The notes under the pieces were generated by a model. The model saw only the letters and a list, made by a program, of their open reading frames with translations. It searched no databases and was not told the DNA's origin. Positions 44,962 through 55,040 of a stretch of 64,000 nucleotides of DNA are shown here, in pieces (within the stretch, counting starts at the first letter, position 1; each line of letters starts with the position of its first letter). The position numbers were made by a program, and so were the translations under genes. Source of the stretch: Nitrincola schmidtii (GTDB lineage: Bacteria; Pseudomonadota; Gammaproteobacteria; Pseudomonadales; Balneatricaceae); NCBI RefSeq assembly GCF_008973715.1, contig NZ_WBOL01000016.1, forward strand, positions 26,821-90,820. Direction: 5' to 3'.

Positions 44962-46182
44962 TCAGTTGCGCATCACACGGGCTACATCATGTGCTACCAT
45001 CTCCCACTTGGGTAGCTCATTGATGACACCGATAGAGGTCAAATAATCACGTGAAAGCCTTCCACCCATATTGACCCCCATCGCATTAAATAACGGTGGT
45101 AATAACGAATCAGCGAGATGAACAGCCGTTAATGCTGAAAATGCCATATCACCAGAAGCATTCGGTACATGGTGAAACAATACTGCGTGCACCATTTCAG
45201 GCGCTAGATTCCAACGATCTAATAGAAAGGCACCTGCTTGAGCATGAGTCGCTCCTAACATCAGCTTTTCAACCACATACAAGGGTTGATTGAGTTCGTG
45301 TGCACGAATCATCACCTGATGATACTTTTCGGGATCACCCATGGCTAACACCAGCATACCCACATCTAAAAGCAAACCAGCAAGACGAGCTTGGGCTTGC
45401 ATGTTGCGGTCATAACCCGCTTGCTTAACGATGTCTGCCGCTAATTGGCTGACATAAACAGATCTCTGCTGTAACTGGTCAAACGAAAAGCCTCTCCATT
45501 CAGGAGTTTGGGGCATCGCTTCGAACAATTGTGCCGTTAATACGAGGTCGCGTATGGTTCGCAATCCCAGTAAGTTAACCGCTTCTTTTACTGTAAAGAA
45601 ATTATGTGAAGACAATCCAAAATAAGAGGAGTTAACCAACTGAAGAATTTTGGTCACTACACCCGGGTCTTTTTGAACAATGTCAGAAATTTCTTTAATA
45701 CCCGCGGTCTCGGAACGTAAAGCCTCATCAAGATCATGTAAAATTGCCGGAAATGATGGCAAGTGTCCTAAGGAAGAAACGTAATCTCTTAGCTGTGGTT
45801 GGTTCAATAATTGCTCAGCACGAATCGCACGATCAACCGCTTCCGACAACTCCTCTTCAGAGTGATCAATAGACAAACAGCGATGAGCTACCTCAGCAGC
45901 TTGTCCTGCTTCAAATGGTTTTAAAGAATGTGTAATTAATATGCGTCCCAGACCCGGATGATCCTTTCGCGCAGATCTTAGCAATGAAATGGCATCTGAA
46001 AACTCTGAATCTGTTTTAATCACTAACACATGAAAGCTAACATGATCAGCTACCAATAACTTTTTGGCTTCTTCGATAGAAAACACTTTGGTTTGCTGAG
46101 CCGAGAGCGGTAATTCAGCCTCGTGTTTATGAGGATTTAGTTCACAAAAAAGAACCAGCTTATCCGAAAGTGCGTCACTCAT
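44962..46182 (-). CDS. HDOD domain signalling protein with degenerate receiver-like N-terminus
   Basis: A 406-aa cytoplasmic protein. The C-terminal two thirds (about 130-350) are an HDOD domain (LPSFPAILHDLDEAL, QKDPGVVTKILQLVNSSYFGL, AVNLLGLRTIRDLVL), a non-catalytic HD relative used in regulation. Residues about 10-120 resemble a receiver fold without a clear phospho-Asp pocket. The start chosen is ATG 46182; the longer TTG frame (46194) adds four residues. It is transcribed divergently from metG. Partner and signal unknown. Confidence 0.85.
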   Translation of the reverse strand: MSDALSDKLVLFCELNPHKHEAELPLSAQQTKVFSIEEAKKLLVADHVSFHVLVIKTDSEFSDAISLLRSARKDHPGLGRILITHSLKPFEAGQAAEVAHRCLSIDHSEEELSEAVDRAIRAEQLLNQPQLRDYVSSLGHLPSFPAILHDLDEALRSETAGIKEISDIVQKDPGVVTKILQLVNSSYFGLSSHNFFTVKEAVNLLGLRTIRDLVLTAQLFEAMPQTPEWRGFSFDQLQQRSVYVSQLAADIVKQAGYDRNMQAQARLAGLLLDVGMLVLAMGDPEKYHQVMIRAHELNQPLYVVEKLMLGATHAQAGAFLLDRWNLAPEMVHAVLFHHVPNASGDMAFSALTAVHLADSLLPPLFNAMGVNMGGRLSRDYLTSIGVINELPKWEMVAHDVARVMRN

Positions 46183-46350
46183 TATTGAATCCAAAGGTAT
46201 AAAAAAATTGATACATATAGATTAGCTTTGTTTAAAACCCATGTAAAAGACTTTATAAAATCACTCTAAGGTTCATTAGGCAAAAAAATCAGCGTAGAAT
46301 CAACACATCATTTGTAAAATCACACTGCCAATCGAACTTTTGAGCCAACT

Positions 46351-48390
46351 ATGACAGCTAACTCTCGTAAGATCCTTGTTACTAGCGCCCTTCCCTATGC
46401 TAATGGTCCTATCCATCTTGGACATATGGTGGAATATATCCAGACTGATATTTGGGCCAGATTCCAACGCCAACGTGGTAACGACTGCATTTATGTGTGT
46501 GCTGACGATGCCCATGGCACACCGATCATGCTGAAAGCCAACCAAATGGGTTTAACCCCTGAAGAGTTGGTAAGCAAGGTCAGTATAGAACACCAACGAG
46601 ATTTTGCAGGTTTTATGGTGAATTTTGATAATTACCATTCAACCCATTCAGAAGAAAACCGTCACTACGCTTCATTGATTTATGAACGCCTTCGTGATGC
46701 TGGTCATATTGCACGTCGAACGATTACGCAAGCCTATGACCCTGAAAAAGAGATGTTCCTACCGGATCGTTTCATTAAAGGTGACTGCCCTAAGTGTGGC
46801 GCGAAAGATCAGTATGGCGACTCTTGTGAAGCCTGCGGTGCTACTTACAGCCCCACCGATCTTAAAAACGCCTACTCTGCCATTTCAGGCGCCAAACCGA
46901 TCGAAAAAGAATCAGAGCATTTTTTCTTTAAACTCGCTGATTTTGAAGACTTCTTAAAAGGCTGGGTTGCTGATCATGTGCAACAGCAGATGATACATAA
47001 ACTGCAGGAATGGTTTGATGCCGGCCTGCAACAATGGGATATCTCTCGCGATGCACCTTACTGGGGTTTTCAAATCCCAGGAGAAGAAGGAAAATATTTC
47101 TACGTTTGGCTAGATGCACCTATCGGGTATATGGCTAGCTTTCGCCACTGGTGTGAACAAAACAACGTTAATTTTGATGATTATTGGGCACCCGATTCAA
47201 CGACTGAACTGTATCATTTTATTGGTAAAGATATCGCCTACTTCCATACCCTCTTTTGGCCAGCAATGTTAAAGGGTGCCGGTTTCCGCACACCGACCGG
47301 TGTTTTTTGTCATGGTTTCCTAACCGTGAACGGACAAAAAATGTCTAAGTCTCGTGGCACCTTTATCATGGCAGAGACCTATTTAAAGCACTTACGTCCA
47401 GAATATCTGCGCTACTACTTTGCTGCAAAACTAGGATCAGGCATTGATGATATCGACCTAAGCCTTGAAGATTTCCGTTTGCGTGTCAATGCGGATCTAG
47501 TGAATAAAGTCGTTAATATTGCCAGTCGTTGTGCCGGATTTATCAGCAAGAAGTTTGATGGTCAACTGGATAGTCAGCTAGCGGAACCTGAACTCTATCA
47601 ACAAGCAATTGCCCTTAGTGAAACCGTTGCTGAAGCTTATGAGTCACGTGAATATGGCAGAGCCATGCGTGAAATCATGCACTTAGCTGACAAAGCTAAC
47701 CAATATATTGACACTGCCGAACCTTGGGTACTGGCTAAACAAGAAGGTAAAGAAGCAGAAGTTCAAGCTTGCTGCACCATGGGCATCAACCTTTTCCGAG
47801 TGATCATCAGCTATCTAGCACCGGTTCTACCAGCGGTCGCTGAACAAGCAGCGGACTTCTTAAACATTGAAGGTTTTGCGTGGGATGCTATCAAAGAGCC
47901 TCTGCTCAATCATCGTATTAACAAGTTTAAACCGCTAATGCAGCGAGTTGACCCAGAGATGATCGAAAAAGTGATCGAAGATTCAAAACAAGACCTACTT
48001 GAAGCTCAGGCTGTAGTGTCAAAAGCAGCGGTAAAAACTGAACTAGAAAAGGAACCCATTGCCGAAACCATTAACTTTGATGATTTCGCCAAACTGGATC
48101 TACGTGTTGTGCGTATCGCTAAAGCAGAAGCGGTCGAAGGCGCTGATAAGCTATTACGCTTAACACTGGATCTTGGCAGTGAAACTCGAAACGTGTTTGC
48201 TGGGATTAAATCGGCTTACGCACCAGAGCAGCTTGAAGGAAAACTAACGGTCATGGTCGCCAACCTTGCCCCCCGTAAAATGAAATTTGGTGTTTCTGAA
48301 GGTATGGTGTTAGCGGCAGGACCGGGTGGCAAAGAGATATGGATTCTTGAACCTAATGAGGGTGCCCAACCGGGTATGAGAATTCGCTAG
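46351..48390 (+). CDS. metG: Methionyl-tRNA synthetase
   Basis: A 679-aa class I synthetase. It has the HIGH-type motif HLGH (near 23), a zinc knuckle CPKCG...CEACG (about 145-162), the KMSKS loop (near 333) and a C-terminal Trbp111-like tRNA-binding domain (about 570-679, [12 protein letters not shown]). All parts are intact, and it matches the long MetG1 form of E. coli (677 aa). Confidence 0.98.
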   Translation: MTANSRKILVTSALPYANGPIHLGHMVEYIQTDIWARFQRQRGNDCIYVCADDAHGTPIMLKANQMGLTPEELVSKVSIEHQRDFAGFMVNFDNYHSTHSEENRHYASLIYERLRDAGHIARRTITQAYDPEKEMFLPDRFIKGDCPKCGAKDQYGDSCEACGATYSPTDLKNAYSAISGAKPIEKESEHFFFKLADFEDFLKGWVADHVQQQMIHKLQEWFDAGLQQWDISRDAPYWGFQIPGEEGKYFYVWLDAPIGYMASFRHWCEQNNVNFDDYWAPDSTTELYHFIGKDIAYFHTLFWPAMLKGAGFRTPTGVFCHGFLTVNGQKMSKSRGTFIMAETYLKHLRPEYLRYYFAAKLGSGIDDIDLSLEDFRLRVNADLVNKVVNIASRCAGFISKKFDGQLDSQLAEPELYQQAIALSETVAEAYESREYGRAMREIMHLADKANQYIDTAEPWVLAKQEGKEAEVQACCTMGINLFRVIISYLAPVLPAVAEQAADFLNIEGFAWDAIKEPLLNHRINKFKPLMQRVDPEMIEKVIEDSKQDLLEAQAVVSKAAVKTELEKEPIAETINFDDFAKLDLRVVRIAKAEAVEGADKLLRLTLDLGSETRNVFAGIKSAYAPEQLEGKLTVMVANLAPRKMKFGVSEGMVLAAGPGGKEIWILEPNEGAQPGMRIR

Positions 48391-48413
48391 AAATAACATC
48401 CATAGGAGATTAA

Positions 48414-49112
48414 ATGGCTAGTAAAGATCTACAAAAACAATCCGACTCTCAAGCGATCGACCTGTTCATCAAACAGGTCAACAGCCTACCCCAAGTTCAG
48501 ACAGCGGGTGGTCGGCTTATGTTTGCGTTAGATGCTACAGCCAGTCGTCAAGCCTCTTGGGACCAGGCCTGCCAATTACAGAGTGAGCTTTTTTTAGCCA
48601 CCAAAGAGCTGGGAGGCCTGAGCGTACAGCTGTGTTACTACCGAGGTTTTGGCGAGTTTCACGCTACGGCGTGGATTAATGATACTCAAGAATTGTTGCG
48701 GCAGATGAATGGCGTCAGCTGTCTTGGCGGTCACACACAAATTCGTAAAGTTCTCAATCAAGCGCTAAGGGAAACCCGTCAACGCCCTGTGCGAGCGGTC
48801 ATTATCGTTGTTGATTGTTGTGAAGAAGATGTTGATCAGCTTTGCCAAAAAGCAGGTGAACTTGGCATGCTGAAGACCCCCGTGTTTATCTTCCATGAAG
48901 GGCATGACAGCGAAGCGGAACGTGTTTTCAAGCAGATCTGTAAGCTCTCCGGCGGTGCTTACACGCCTTTTGATAGTCACAGCCCTGAAGTATTACGTGA
49001 CCTTTTAGCGGCAGTTGCTGTCTATGCTAGTGGAGGGCGAAAAGCGCTGGAACATTTCTCCTCCTCCCAAGGTCAGCATATTAAACGACTGACACAACAA
49101 CTGAGTAAATAG
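48414..49112 (+). CDS. von Willebrand factor A (VWA) domain protein
   Basis: A 232-aa soluble protein with a VWA fold. A MIDAS-like metal site is visible as FALDATAS (DxTxS, near 38-45) and a Thr in GGHTQI (near 102), with the VIIVVDCCEED strand after it. There is no signal peptide, so it is cytoplasmic. It lies 23 bases after metG and 8 bases before the J-domain gene; both are probably translated from the same message. A chaperone-assisted metal-dependent assembly is possible, but function is not established. Confidence 0.8.
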   Translation: MASKDLQKQSDSQAIDLFIKQVNSLPQVQTAGGRLMFALDATASRQASWDQACQLQSELFLATKELGGLSVQLCYYRGFGEFHATAWINDTQELLRQMNGVSCLGGHTQIRKVLNQALRETRQRPVRAVIIVVDCCEEDVDQLCQKAGELGMLKTPVFIFHEGHDSEAERVFKQICKLSGGAYTPFDSHSPEVLRDLLAAVAVYASGGRKALEHFSSSQGQHIKRLTQQLSK

Positions 49113-49120
49113 GAGTCATT

Positions 49121-49855
49121 GTGAATCCATTTGGGCTCATTGTATTAAGTGCCATCGGCCTGCTAGGTCTGCTTTGGTATAAAGGTCAACCACAAGGTCA
49201 AAAAGGGTTAGCGCTCGCCAAGCTCATTCTAGTCATGGGTATATTGGGTGTTGTTTTTTTAAGTCTCAGTGGGCGTATACATATGCTAGGCGCTCTGGTT
49301 GCCGTCGCGTTGCCCTTCATTCAACGCTTTCTTCCAGTGATCTTACGCTTACTTCCACTCTCTACCATCTTTGGTAAATCTACACCTACCGCAGGACCTG
49401 CTTCCTCCGGTGGTAATCGTTCAAAAGTGACTACCGCTATCCTGGAAATGACACTTGACCACGATACTGGAGTCATGGATGGCACCGTACTTAAAGGTGA
49501 CATGCAAGGGCGCGCCCTGAGTGACCTTAGTGAGTCTGAATTTATTCGACTCTTAACTACCTGCAGAAACCAAGATGGTGATTCAGCTAGATTATTAGAA
49601 ACCTACTTGGATAAACGCTTCGGCGAAAGCTGGCGTGCTGACGATACGGGCACAAACCAGAATACCAGTCCTGAAGGTTCAGGAGAGTTAAGCAAACAAG
49701 AAGCCTATGATATTTTGGGCATAACACCCGGAGCGACACGTGAAGAAATCATCCAAGCCCACCGCCGACTGATGCAAAAAATGCACCCTGATCGTGGCGG
49801 CAGCACCTGGTTAGCGGCACGTATTAACGAAGCTAAAAAGTGCCTGCTGGATTGA
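49121..49855 (+). CDS. Membrane-anchored J-domain (DnaJ-like) protein
   Basis: A 244-aa protein with two or three N-terminal membrane helices (about 1-85) and a C-terminal J-domain (about 190-244; EAYDILGITPGATREEI, then HPDRGG). The HPD motif is intact, so it should stimulate an Hsp70 ATPase at the inner membrane. Placement of the J-domain at the extreme C-terminus resembles Tim14/Pam18- or DjlC-like proteins. Start is GTG 49121 with an AGGAG site. It is paired with the VWA gene. Confidence 0.87.
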   Translation: MNPFGLIVLSAIGLLGLLWYKGQPQGQKGLALAKLILVMGILGVVFLSLSGRIHMLGALVAVALPFIQRFLPVILRLLPLSTIFGKSTPTAGPASSGGNRSKVTTAILEMTLDHDTGVMDGTVLKGDMQGRALSDLSESEFIRLLTTCRNQDGDSARLLETYLDKRFGESWRADDTGTNQNTSPEGSGELSKQEAYDILGITPGATREEIIQAHRRLMQKMHPDRGGSTWLAARINEAKKCLLD

Positions 49856-49928
49856 TCGAATCTGACATCAATAGTCGTAACTTATAGATACCCCATGATT
49901 TGTGTGAAGCCACTACTAGGACCCTATT

Positions 49929-50243
49929 ATGAAAGTATCATTACAGCAGCTTCAAAATGGTAACACACAGGTTGATACCCTGATTGTGCAATCTTTCGAA
50001 TGTGAACACTATTTAGTGAATGTGTTAGATAGATCCGGAAATAGACTGATTGTCTGCGATGACTCAGGCAAACCCCTCAGCTTTAGAAGCCAGCTGGATG
50101 CAAAAAAGCCTTTCAAAGGTCTAGGCATCACCACAACTCAACTAGAACATCAAAGCCCTTATAACGAGATGATCGGTATTACCCCATCACCTGTCGCTGC
50201 CATGAATGTTCCCATTGCAAACCCTGATCAGGATTATTCTTAA
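49929..50243 (+). CDS. DUF6482 family small protein
   Basis: A 104-aa protein of the DUF6482 type: QSFECEHYLVNV...LIVCDDSGKPLSFRS with a closing LEHQSPYNEMIG. No membrane segment or signal is seen. Function is unknown. Confidence 0.75.
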   Translation: MKVSLQQLQNGNTQVDTLIVQSFECEHYLVNVLDRSGNRLIVCDDSGKPLSFRSQLDAKKPFKGLGITTTQLEHQSPYNEMIGITPSPVAAMNVPIANPDQDYS

Positions 50244-50270
50244 GCCTTATCCGTTTTACCTCGAACCATA

Positions 50271-50300
50271 ATGTGTTGATATCTGCTAGAATCAACACAT
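50271..50300. promoter_or_regulatory. Palindromic operator over the promoter of mntA-hepT
   Basis: Perfect 10-base inverted arms ATGTGTTGAT (50271-50280) and ATCAACACAT (50291-50300) flank a 10-base spacer. The spacer and second arm hold an extended -10 element TGCTAGAAT (50284-50292). A bound repressor would cover the promoter, so autoregulation by the toxin-antitoxin pair is plausible. Because the palindrome contains the first ATG of the longer antitoxin frame, that start is rejected. Confidence 0.65.
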
Positions 50301-50323
50301 TAAGCGTAGCTGGTAATACGAAA

Positions 50324-50728
50324 GTGAATGCAAACGAACCCAACGCGATAACACAACTCCAAACTATATTAGAACAGTTCCCTTTTGTTCTGTTTGCGGT
50401 TTTATTTGGCTCTTTTGCAAAAGATAAGGTTCATTTGAACAGTGATATCGATGTCGCTGTTAAAGCTTCACAACCTCTTAGCACTGAGCAGCTAATAGCA
50501 ATAACTGAATCGATAGCCACTGTATTCAATCGCCCTGTTGATCTTGTCGACCTCAGTACAGTGGGTCAACCTCTGCTCGATCAAATTATCTCTTCAGGAA
50601 TACAAATAGTTGGCTCGCGGTCATATTGGGGTGACCTAGTTTTTCGTAACATTATTGATCACGAAGACTTTGTTCCCTACCAAAAACGCATTTTAGAAGG
50701 AAGAAGGAAAGCATGGATCAACAATTAA
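50324..50728 (+). CDS. mntA: MntA-type nucleotidyltransferase antitoxin
   Basis: A 134-aa minimal nucleotidyltransferase. The active site GSFAK...SDIDVAV (about residues 29-46) has the GSF helix and the two metal-binding Asp (about 41 and 43). MntA antitoxins inactivate HepT by adding AMP groups to a tyrosine. The start is GTG 50324; the frame open from 50273 begins inside the operator palindrome. Its 3' end overlaps hepT by 16 bases, as in known pairs. Confidence 0.88.
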   Translation: MNANEPNAITQLQTILEQFPFVLFAVLFGSFAKDKVHLNSDIDVAVKASQPLSTEQLIAITESIATVFNRPVDLVDLSTVGQPLLDQIISSGIQIVGSRSYWGDLVFRNIIDHEDFVPYQKRILEGRRKAWINN

Positions 50729-51132
50729 TTGCGCAAAAGCTGGAATCACTTCGTAGATGCATTCAACGAGTTGAATCAAAGATGCCGGAAGACATAAAAA
50801 GTCTGATGAATGACCTAGATTCACAAGATATTATCTCCTTAAACCTAACGCGTGCAGTACAAATGTGTGTTGATATTGCAGCGCACTGGTTAGCCGAAAA
50901 CAGCGAAACACTGTCTCCGAAAACTATGGGCCAAACTTTCGAAGCACTTGCTAAGGCAGAAGTAATCGACTTATCACTTTCTGATCGTTTAAGAAAATCG
51001 GTTGGATTCAGAAATGTTATGGTGCATAGCTACGATGATATCAATTGGGAAATCGTTTTTTATATTTGCACAAATCACCTAGATGATTTTCGTCAGTTTG
51101 CGAGTATATTCTCTACAAAAATCAGTGAATAA
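50713..51132 (+). CDS. hepT: HepT-type ribonuclease toxin (DUF86)
   Basis: A 139-aa all-helical HEPN-type protein. The RX4HXY motif is intact as RNVMVHSY (Arg100, His105, Tyr107), the RNase active site and the tyrosine that MntA modifies. Helix patterns and length fit HepT. With mntA it forms a complete type VII toxin-antitoxin pair. Confidence 0.9.
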   Translation: MDQQLIAQKLESLRRCIQRVESKMPEDIKSLMNDLDSQDIISLNLTRAVQMCVDIAAHWLAENSETLSPKTMGQTFEALAKAEVIDLSLSDRLRKSVGFRNVMVHSYDDINWEIVFYICTNHLDDFRQFASIFSTKISE

Positions 51133-51155
51133 CTCTCTTCTATAGGCTATAAAGA

Positions 51156-52142
51156 TCAAGGTACCACTAGGCGCCCTGCGGCCCAAGGCATGGGAATACC
51201 GCTAGGTTTGAGGTGTAAGCCGTTATGACCATAACGAGGATGAAAGCCGGGCAACAGAATTCCTTGTTCGGTTAGCACAAACATCAAGGCTTCTTGGTTG
51301 AGTTTTGGATCGGGATCATCCAAGGTTACTAGCAAACGACCACTCGAAAGTTGCTGCCATGAGCCTCGACTTTCGAGAGCAGGCTGTTGATTAAGATAAT
51401 CCTCACTCAATAGCGCACTGCCGTCGTCACCTAGCTTAAGCCTGATATCTCGTGTTTCAATGGTTTCAGCCAAACGATACTCGGTAAACAAATCCAATCG
51501 TTCTAGATTGCCACGCTTAGCACAGCCGATATACTCACGACCATCCAAAGTCATCAACACAGATAAACCAAACCAAGCTTGATCATCTTGACAGGCCGCA
51601 GGTTGAATCCTCAGTGACAATCGATGTTTGCGATTACGACCTTCGATATCACTTTCCCACCACCAGTCCGCACCCTGTCGCATCACTGATCCAGCTGGGA
51701 ATACCAGTGTTCTGCGTTGTTGTGGTAAAAAGATGCGAATATGGCTATCTGTTATGCTCATCTGCCAATCGGGTCTTTCGCCTTGAGCATGCATCAACAC
51801 ATCATTGAGGTGAGTTTGACAAGATGAGGGATCTGAAGCGACGTAACGTAGTTGTGTGATTTGAATTGGCTGACCTGGCAGGCGAGGCTCGCCAATCCAT
51901 TCAACATATAAGGGCGTGGTTACACCTCTTTGTCTAAATAAACGCTCAAGCTGCTTGGGAGTCTGATCAATCATGCGAGGTTCTGTCTCACGACACCCCC
52001 TGACGAAAAACTGTTCATCTTCCATACTGACCCAGCCGCGCTGATAATTTCTGGATGACGTATCACTGAATGGCAAACTGACACAGCCCGACAAGACAGC
52101 CATCAGTCCAATCAGCACGATACTCTTCCTCAGATTAAACAT
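51156..52142 (-). CDS. Hypothetical lipoprotein
   Basis: A 328-aa predicted lipoprotein with a lipobox LSGC (Cys about residue 20). The mature protein is beta-rich, with repeated short segments and several Cys (RGCRE, SSCQTH, AACQDD, GCAKR) that could form disulfides. No catalytic motif was recognised. It begins 2 bases after the tmcA stop and is probably co-transcribed with it. Function unknown. Confidence 0.72.
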   Translation of the reverse strand: MFNLRKSIVLIGLMAVLSGCVSLPFSDTSSRNYQRGWVSMEDEQFFVRGCRETEPRMIDQTPKQLERLFRQRGVTTPLYVEWIGEPRLPGQPIQITQLRYVASDPSSCQTHLNDVLMHAQGERPDWQMSITDSHIRIFLPQQRRTLVFPAGSVMRQGADWWWESDIEGRNRKHRLSLRIQPAACQDDQAWFGLSVLMTLDGREYIGCAKRGNLERLDLFTEYRLAETIETRDIRLKLGDDGSALLSEDYLNQQPALESRGSWQQLSSGRLLVTLDDPDPKLNQEALMFVLTEQGILLPGFHPRYGHNGLHLKPSGIPMPWAAGRLVVP

Positions 52143-52144
52143 GT

Positions 52145-54253
52145 CTACACCTGCTCATCAGAATTTGATATCAGCTTTTTACAGAGAATACGTAACCGTT
52201 TAAGTTGCGCTCGCTTGCCGGACAGACCCGTTTCACTTTCTAAGATCTGGGCAGATTTAAGCTGAAAAATGCGTCCAATCATTAACTGTTGATCTATTTC
52301 AGGCCAACTCAATAGCAGCTTCATGTTTTCAGGGATAACCAACCACTTTCTTAAGCATAACAGTGAATCATCAATACTGCGCTGATGTAACGCAAATCCT
52401 TGAACAATTTCAGTTTCTTGAACAGCCAAGGCTTGATTGTCAGTTAACGCAGCTAGGCAGTGCATCAACATCAATTGTTCAGAACGCGAAGCTGTTAACG
52501 TCAGCTTTAACACTAAACGTTCTGAAAAATTCCGCAGTATCTCTTGACTGATCTTTTGTGCGGATTCCGATAAGGGATTAAGCACCAATAATGGCCAACC
52601 CGCAGTGACTCGATCACTTCGCTCACCCAGTCTTAATGGGTGATAATGATTAGCATGCCAAAAACCAAATAAACGAGGATCTGCTGCAAACGAAGCACCG
52701 CAAAAATCCAACTGAAGCTTTAGCGCCTCTTGCTGAATGTTTTCTAACAGTCTACTGCCTAATCCTAATCGTTGCAGCTTCGGATGAACCGCAACTCGCA
52801 TCACTCGCCAACCGCGCAAATAACCAGCCTGACGAAACCCTTCTCTAGACACCAATGTTTGAGGAATTAAATCGCCAGAGGGACGGCGATAACCAGACCA
52901 AATAGGTTCTATTAGATCCTCCGCTAACGGCCCCTCTTCTATCAACAAAGCGACGGCGACCGGAGTTTGTTGATGCATTAACACTCTAATTGATAAATCA
53001 GGACTATCCAACAACTGGCGAAGATCGTTAGGCGTCGTTCGATAATGAGCGGCAATTAGCAAGCCAAATATCTGTTGTAACAGATCTTGTTTATCAACCA
53101 ACGCAGATTGAGGCACTGTGATGTATTGTAGATCATCATAGTTGATAGACGTTGAACACTCATCAGCAGGTTCTGCATCCAGCAACAATAAGCGGTAACT
53201 GAGCAGTTCAAGTGGATCACCCGCAGCCCATCGCACCGGATCCGTCAAATGCGTAGTTTGGTAGCTTATTTGCTGATGTATAAGCCAAGCTAAAAAGCGT
53301 AATTCAAAACCACGACCATTACCCTCGTAACCGTGCAAGGTGGTTGCATACCAGTGTCTTGAGCCGAGTTGCTGTATTTGCTGAAGGATGAAAACAGGTA
53401 TCGCCGCAGCCTCATCGACGATAACCAGATCGGCTTGCGTATACTTTTGCAATAATACCGCAGGTGGATAGAAGCGAAGACTCAGCAGCCGATGCTGAAA
53501 TCCACTACCCGTTAACTCTCCATCAGGCAGCTGGCTTTTCAGCGAATTAAACAGTGAATCAAGTGCATCTCTGCTAGGAGCAGTGACAACCACATTTAAC
53601 GGCTGTAACTGTTTGCTCAAGGGGATCACATCTTGCGCCTTAGAAACTAGTTTCGCTAAGGCCAGACCTAAAGCAGCCGTTTTACCACGTCCACGATCCG
53701 CAGTAATCACCTGCGTTGACTCTGGCAAACCAAAGTCAGTGACTAAGCGCGTCACCAAATTAGCTTGCTGCTGACTAAGATAGGGCTCTTCAAGGGTGTG
53801 ATCAGCTAACTCTGACGATGCCGGTGTAAACGCGGCCAAATGCTGAATTAAATGACGAATAAAATTGCCTGTAAAGTGATAATCAGCAAAACGACTGCCA
53901 CGTAAAGCTTGATATTCAGGATCTTCATACTTGATCCACTGATCAGCCTTAGGCGTTATCAAAATAAGCTCCCCACCCCCTTTTAACGTGCCACAGACTT
54001 GGGCAAAGGCATTTGGGTTAAAGCCTGAGTAGGCATTAAAAATGATTCGATCCGTATCTCTTCCTAACCAACGAATTGCATCGCGGGAATTGACAGACTG
54101 CATGGTTAACAATGGGTTATCTGATATAAGTAATGTATCCGATACACAGGGTAATTGTCTTAAACAATCTGAAAGCGCAACGTCAATGTCATGTTCATCA
54201 ACGGGAATCCAGTAAAAAGATCGAAACGCTTGTGAGAAGTGCCGATTAGCCAT
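52145..54253 (-). CDS. tmcA: tRNA(Met) cytidine acetyltransferase TmcA
   Basis: A 702-aa enzyme making ac4C at the wobble base of elongator tRNA-Met. It has an RNA-helicase module with Walker A RGRGKTAAL (near 188) and Walker B VIVDEAAAIP (near 278), then a GNAT acetyltransferase part with the acetyl-CoA loop HPKLQRLGLGSRLL (near 493). It is complete and slightly longer than E. coli TmcA (671 aa). Confidence 0.95.
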   Translation of the reverse strand: MANRHFSQAFRSFYWIPVDEHDIDVALSDCLRQLPCVSDTLLISDNPLLTMQSVNSRDAIRWLGRDTDRIIFNAYSGFNPNAFAQVCGTLKGGGELILITPKADQWIKYEDPEYQALRGSRFADYHFTGNFIRHLIQHLAAFTPASSELADHTLEEPYLSQQQANLVTRLVTDFGLPESTQVITADRGRGKTAALGLALAKLVSKAQDVIPLSKQLQPLNVVVTAPSRDALDSLFNSLKSQLPDGELTGSGFQHRLLSLRFYPPAVLLQKYTQADLVIVDEAAAIPVFILQQIQQLGSRHWYATTLHGYEGNGRGFELRFLAWLIHQQISYQTTHLTDPVRWAAGDPLELLSYRLLLLDAEPADECSTSINYDDLQYITVPQSALVDKQDLLQQIFGLLIAAHYRTTPNDLRQLLDSPDLSIRVLMHQQTPVAVALLIEEGPLAEDLIEPIWSGYRRPSGDLIPQTLVSREGFRQAGYLRGWRVMRVAVHPKLQRLGLGSRLLENIQQEALKLQLDFCGASFAADPRLFGFWHANHYHPLRLGERSDRVTAGWPLLVLNPLSESAQKISQEILRNFSERLVLKLTLTASRSEQLMLMHCLAALTDNQALAVQETEIVQGFALHQRSIDDSLLCLRKWLVIPENMKLLLSWPEIDQQLMIGRIFQLKSAQILESETGLSGKRAQLKRLRILCKKLISNSDEQV

Positions 54254-54255
54254 AC

Positions 54256-54885
54256 TCAGGTGTACATAGGGTTAAAATCGTGAGTGTATTCAGCATGAAA
54301 TAGTACTTCACCAGGCCTCTCATTCAGAGCTTTCTCTAGCGTTTCGTTGACCATCTCTGAAGCCATTTCCGCCGTTAAGTTCGCGGTTGGTTGAAACGTA
54401 CACGCCGCCAGAGTGAATTGAACGTCAGAGGATGTAAAAGCATCATTAACTGCTTGATGACACACTTTGGCAAAAACACCGGCATGTTCATTAGTTGAGG
54501 GCAATAGCAGACACAGTTGATTTTCACCGCAGCGACCTAGTTGATCGCCGGGCCGAGAAAGGCGTTGTTTAAGTATCTCAGACACTTGATACCTCTCCGC
54601 ATCTGAAGGCTCCTCACCACTCAGATGACGCACATCCAACTTCATTAACGTTAAGGGGGTGAATTCACGAACGGCTCTGCGACATTCGCTGGATAAAAGA
54701 TCATAAAATGCACTATATTTTAACGCCCCTGTTGCAGTATCAGTACGGCTAACACGTTCAATTTCATTTTCAGCCCACAAGCGATATTCAGAAAATGCCT
54801 GATTAATTCGATTCAGACGAAGCGTCAGCCCTATCGATACCAGGCTCAGCAGCACTGAAAGCACAATGAATAAAGTCTGAATCAC
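54256..54885 (-). CDS. Membrane-anchored degenerate GGDEF protein
   Basis: A 209-aa protein with one N-terminal helix (about 1-22) and a GGDEF-like domain. The DTATGALKYSAFYDLL opening and LMKLDVRHLSG match the fold, but the catalytic motif reads GRCGENQL, so cyclase activity is very unlikely. Start is placed at GTG 54885 (site GGAG, spacing 5); the TTG frame from 54903 adds six polar residues. It lies 2 bases before tmcA. Confidence 0.75.
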   Translation of the reverse strand: MIQTLFIVLSVLLSLVSIGLTLRLNRINQAFSEYRLWAENEIERVSRTDTATGALKYSAFYDLLSSECRRAVREFTPLTLMKLDVRHLSGEEPSDAERYQVSEILKQRLSRPGDQLGRCGENQLCLLLPSTNEHAGVFAKVCHQAVNDAFTSSDVQFTLAACTFQPTANLTAEMASEMVNETLEKALNERPGEVLFHAEYTHDFNPMYT

Positions 54886-55040
54886 TCTTTCTCCGTATAA
54901 CAAGGTGGATTATCCTGCTGAATTGATTCAAGCTTATATGCTCATCAAGATAATGAAAAGCCTTAAGTAACAGCTAAAATAACAACCACGAATAACAACT
55001 CTTAATAATAACTCTGAATAATAACAACATGGAGACTGAG

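Noticed and set aside
50273..50323. Longer N-terminus for the MntA antitoxin
   Set aside because: The extra codons lie within the palindromic promoter/operator, upstream of the predicted transcript start.
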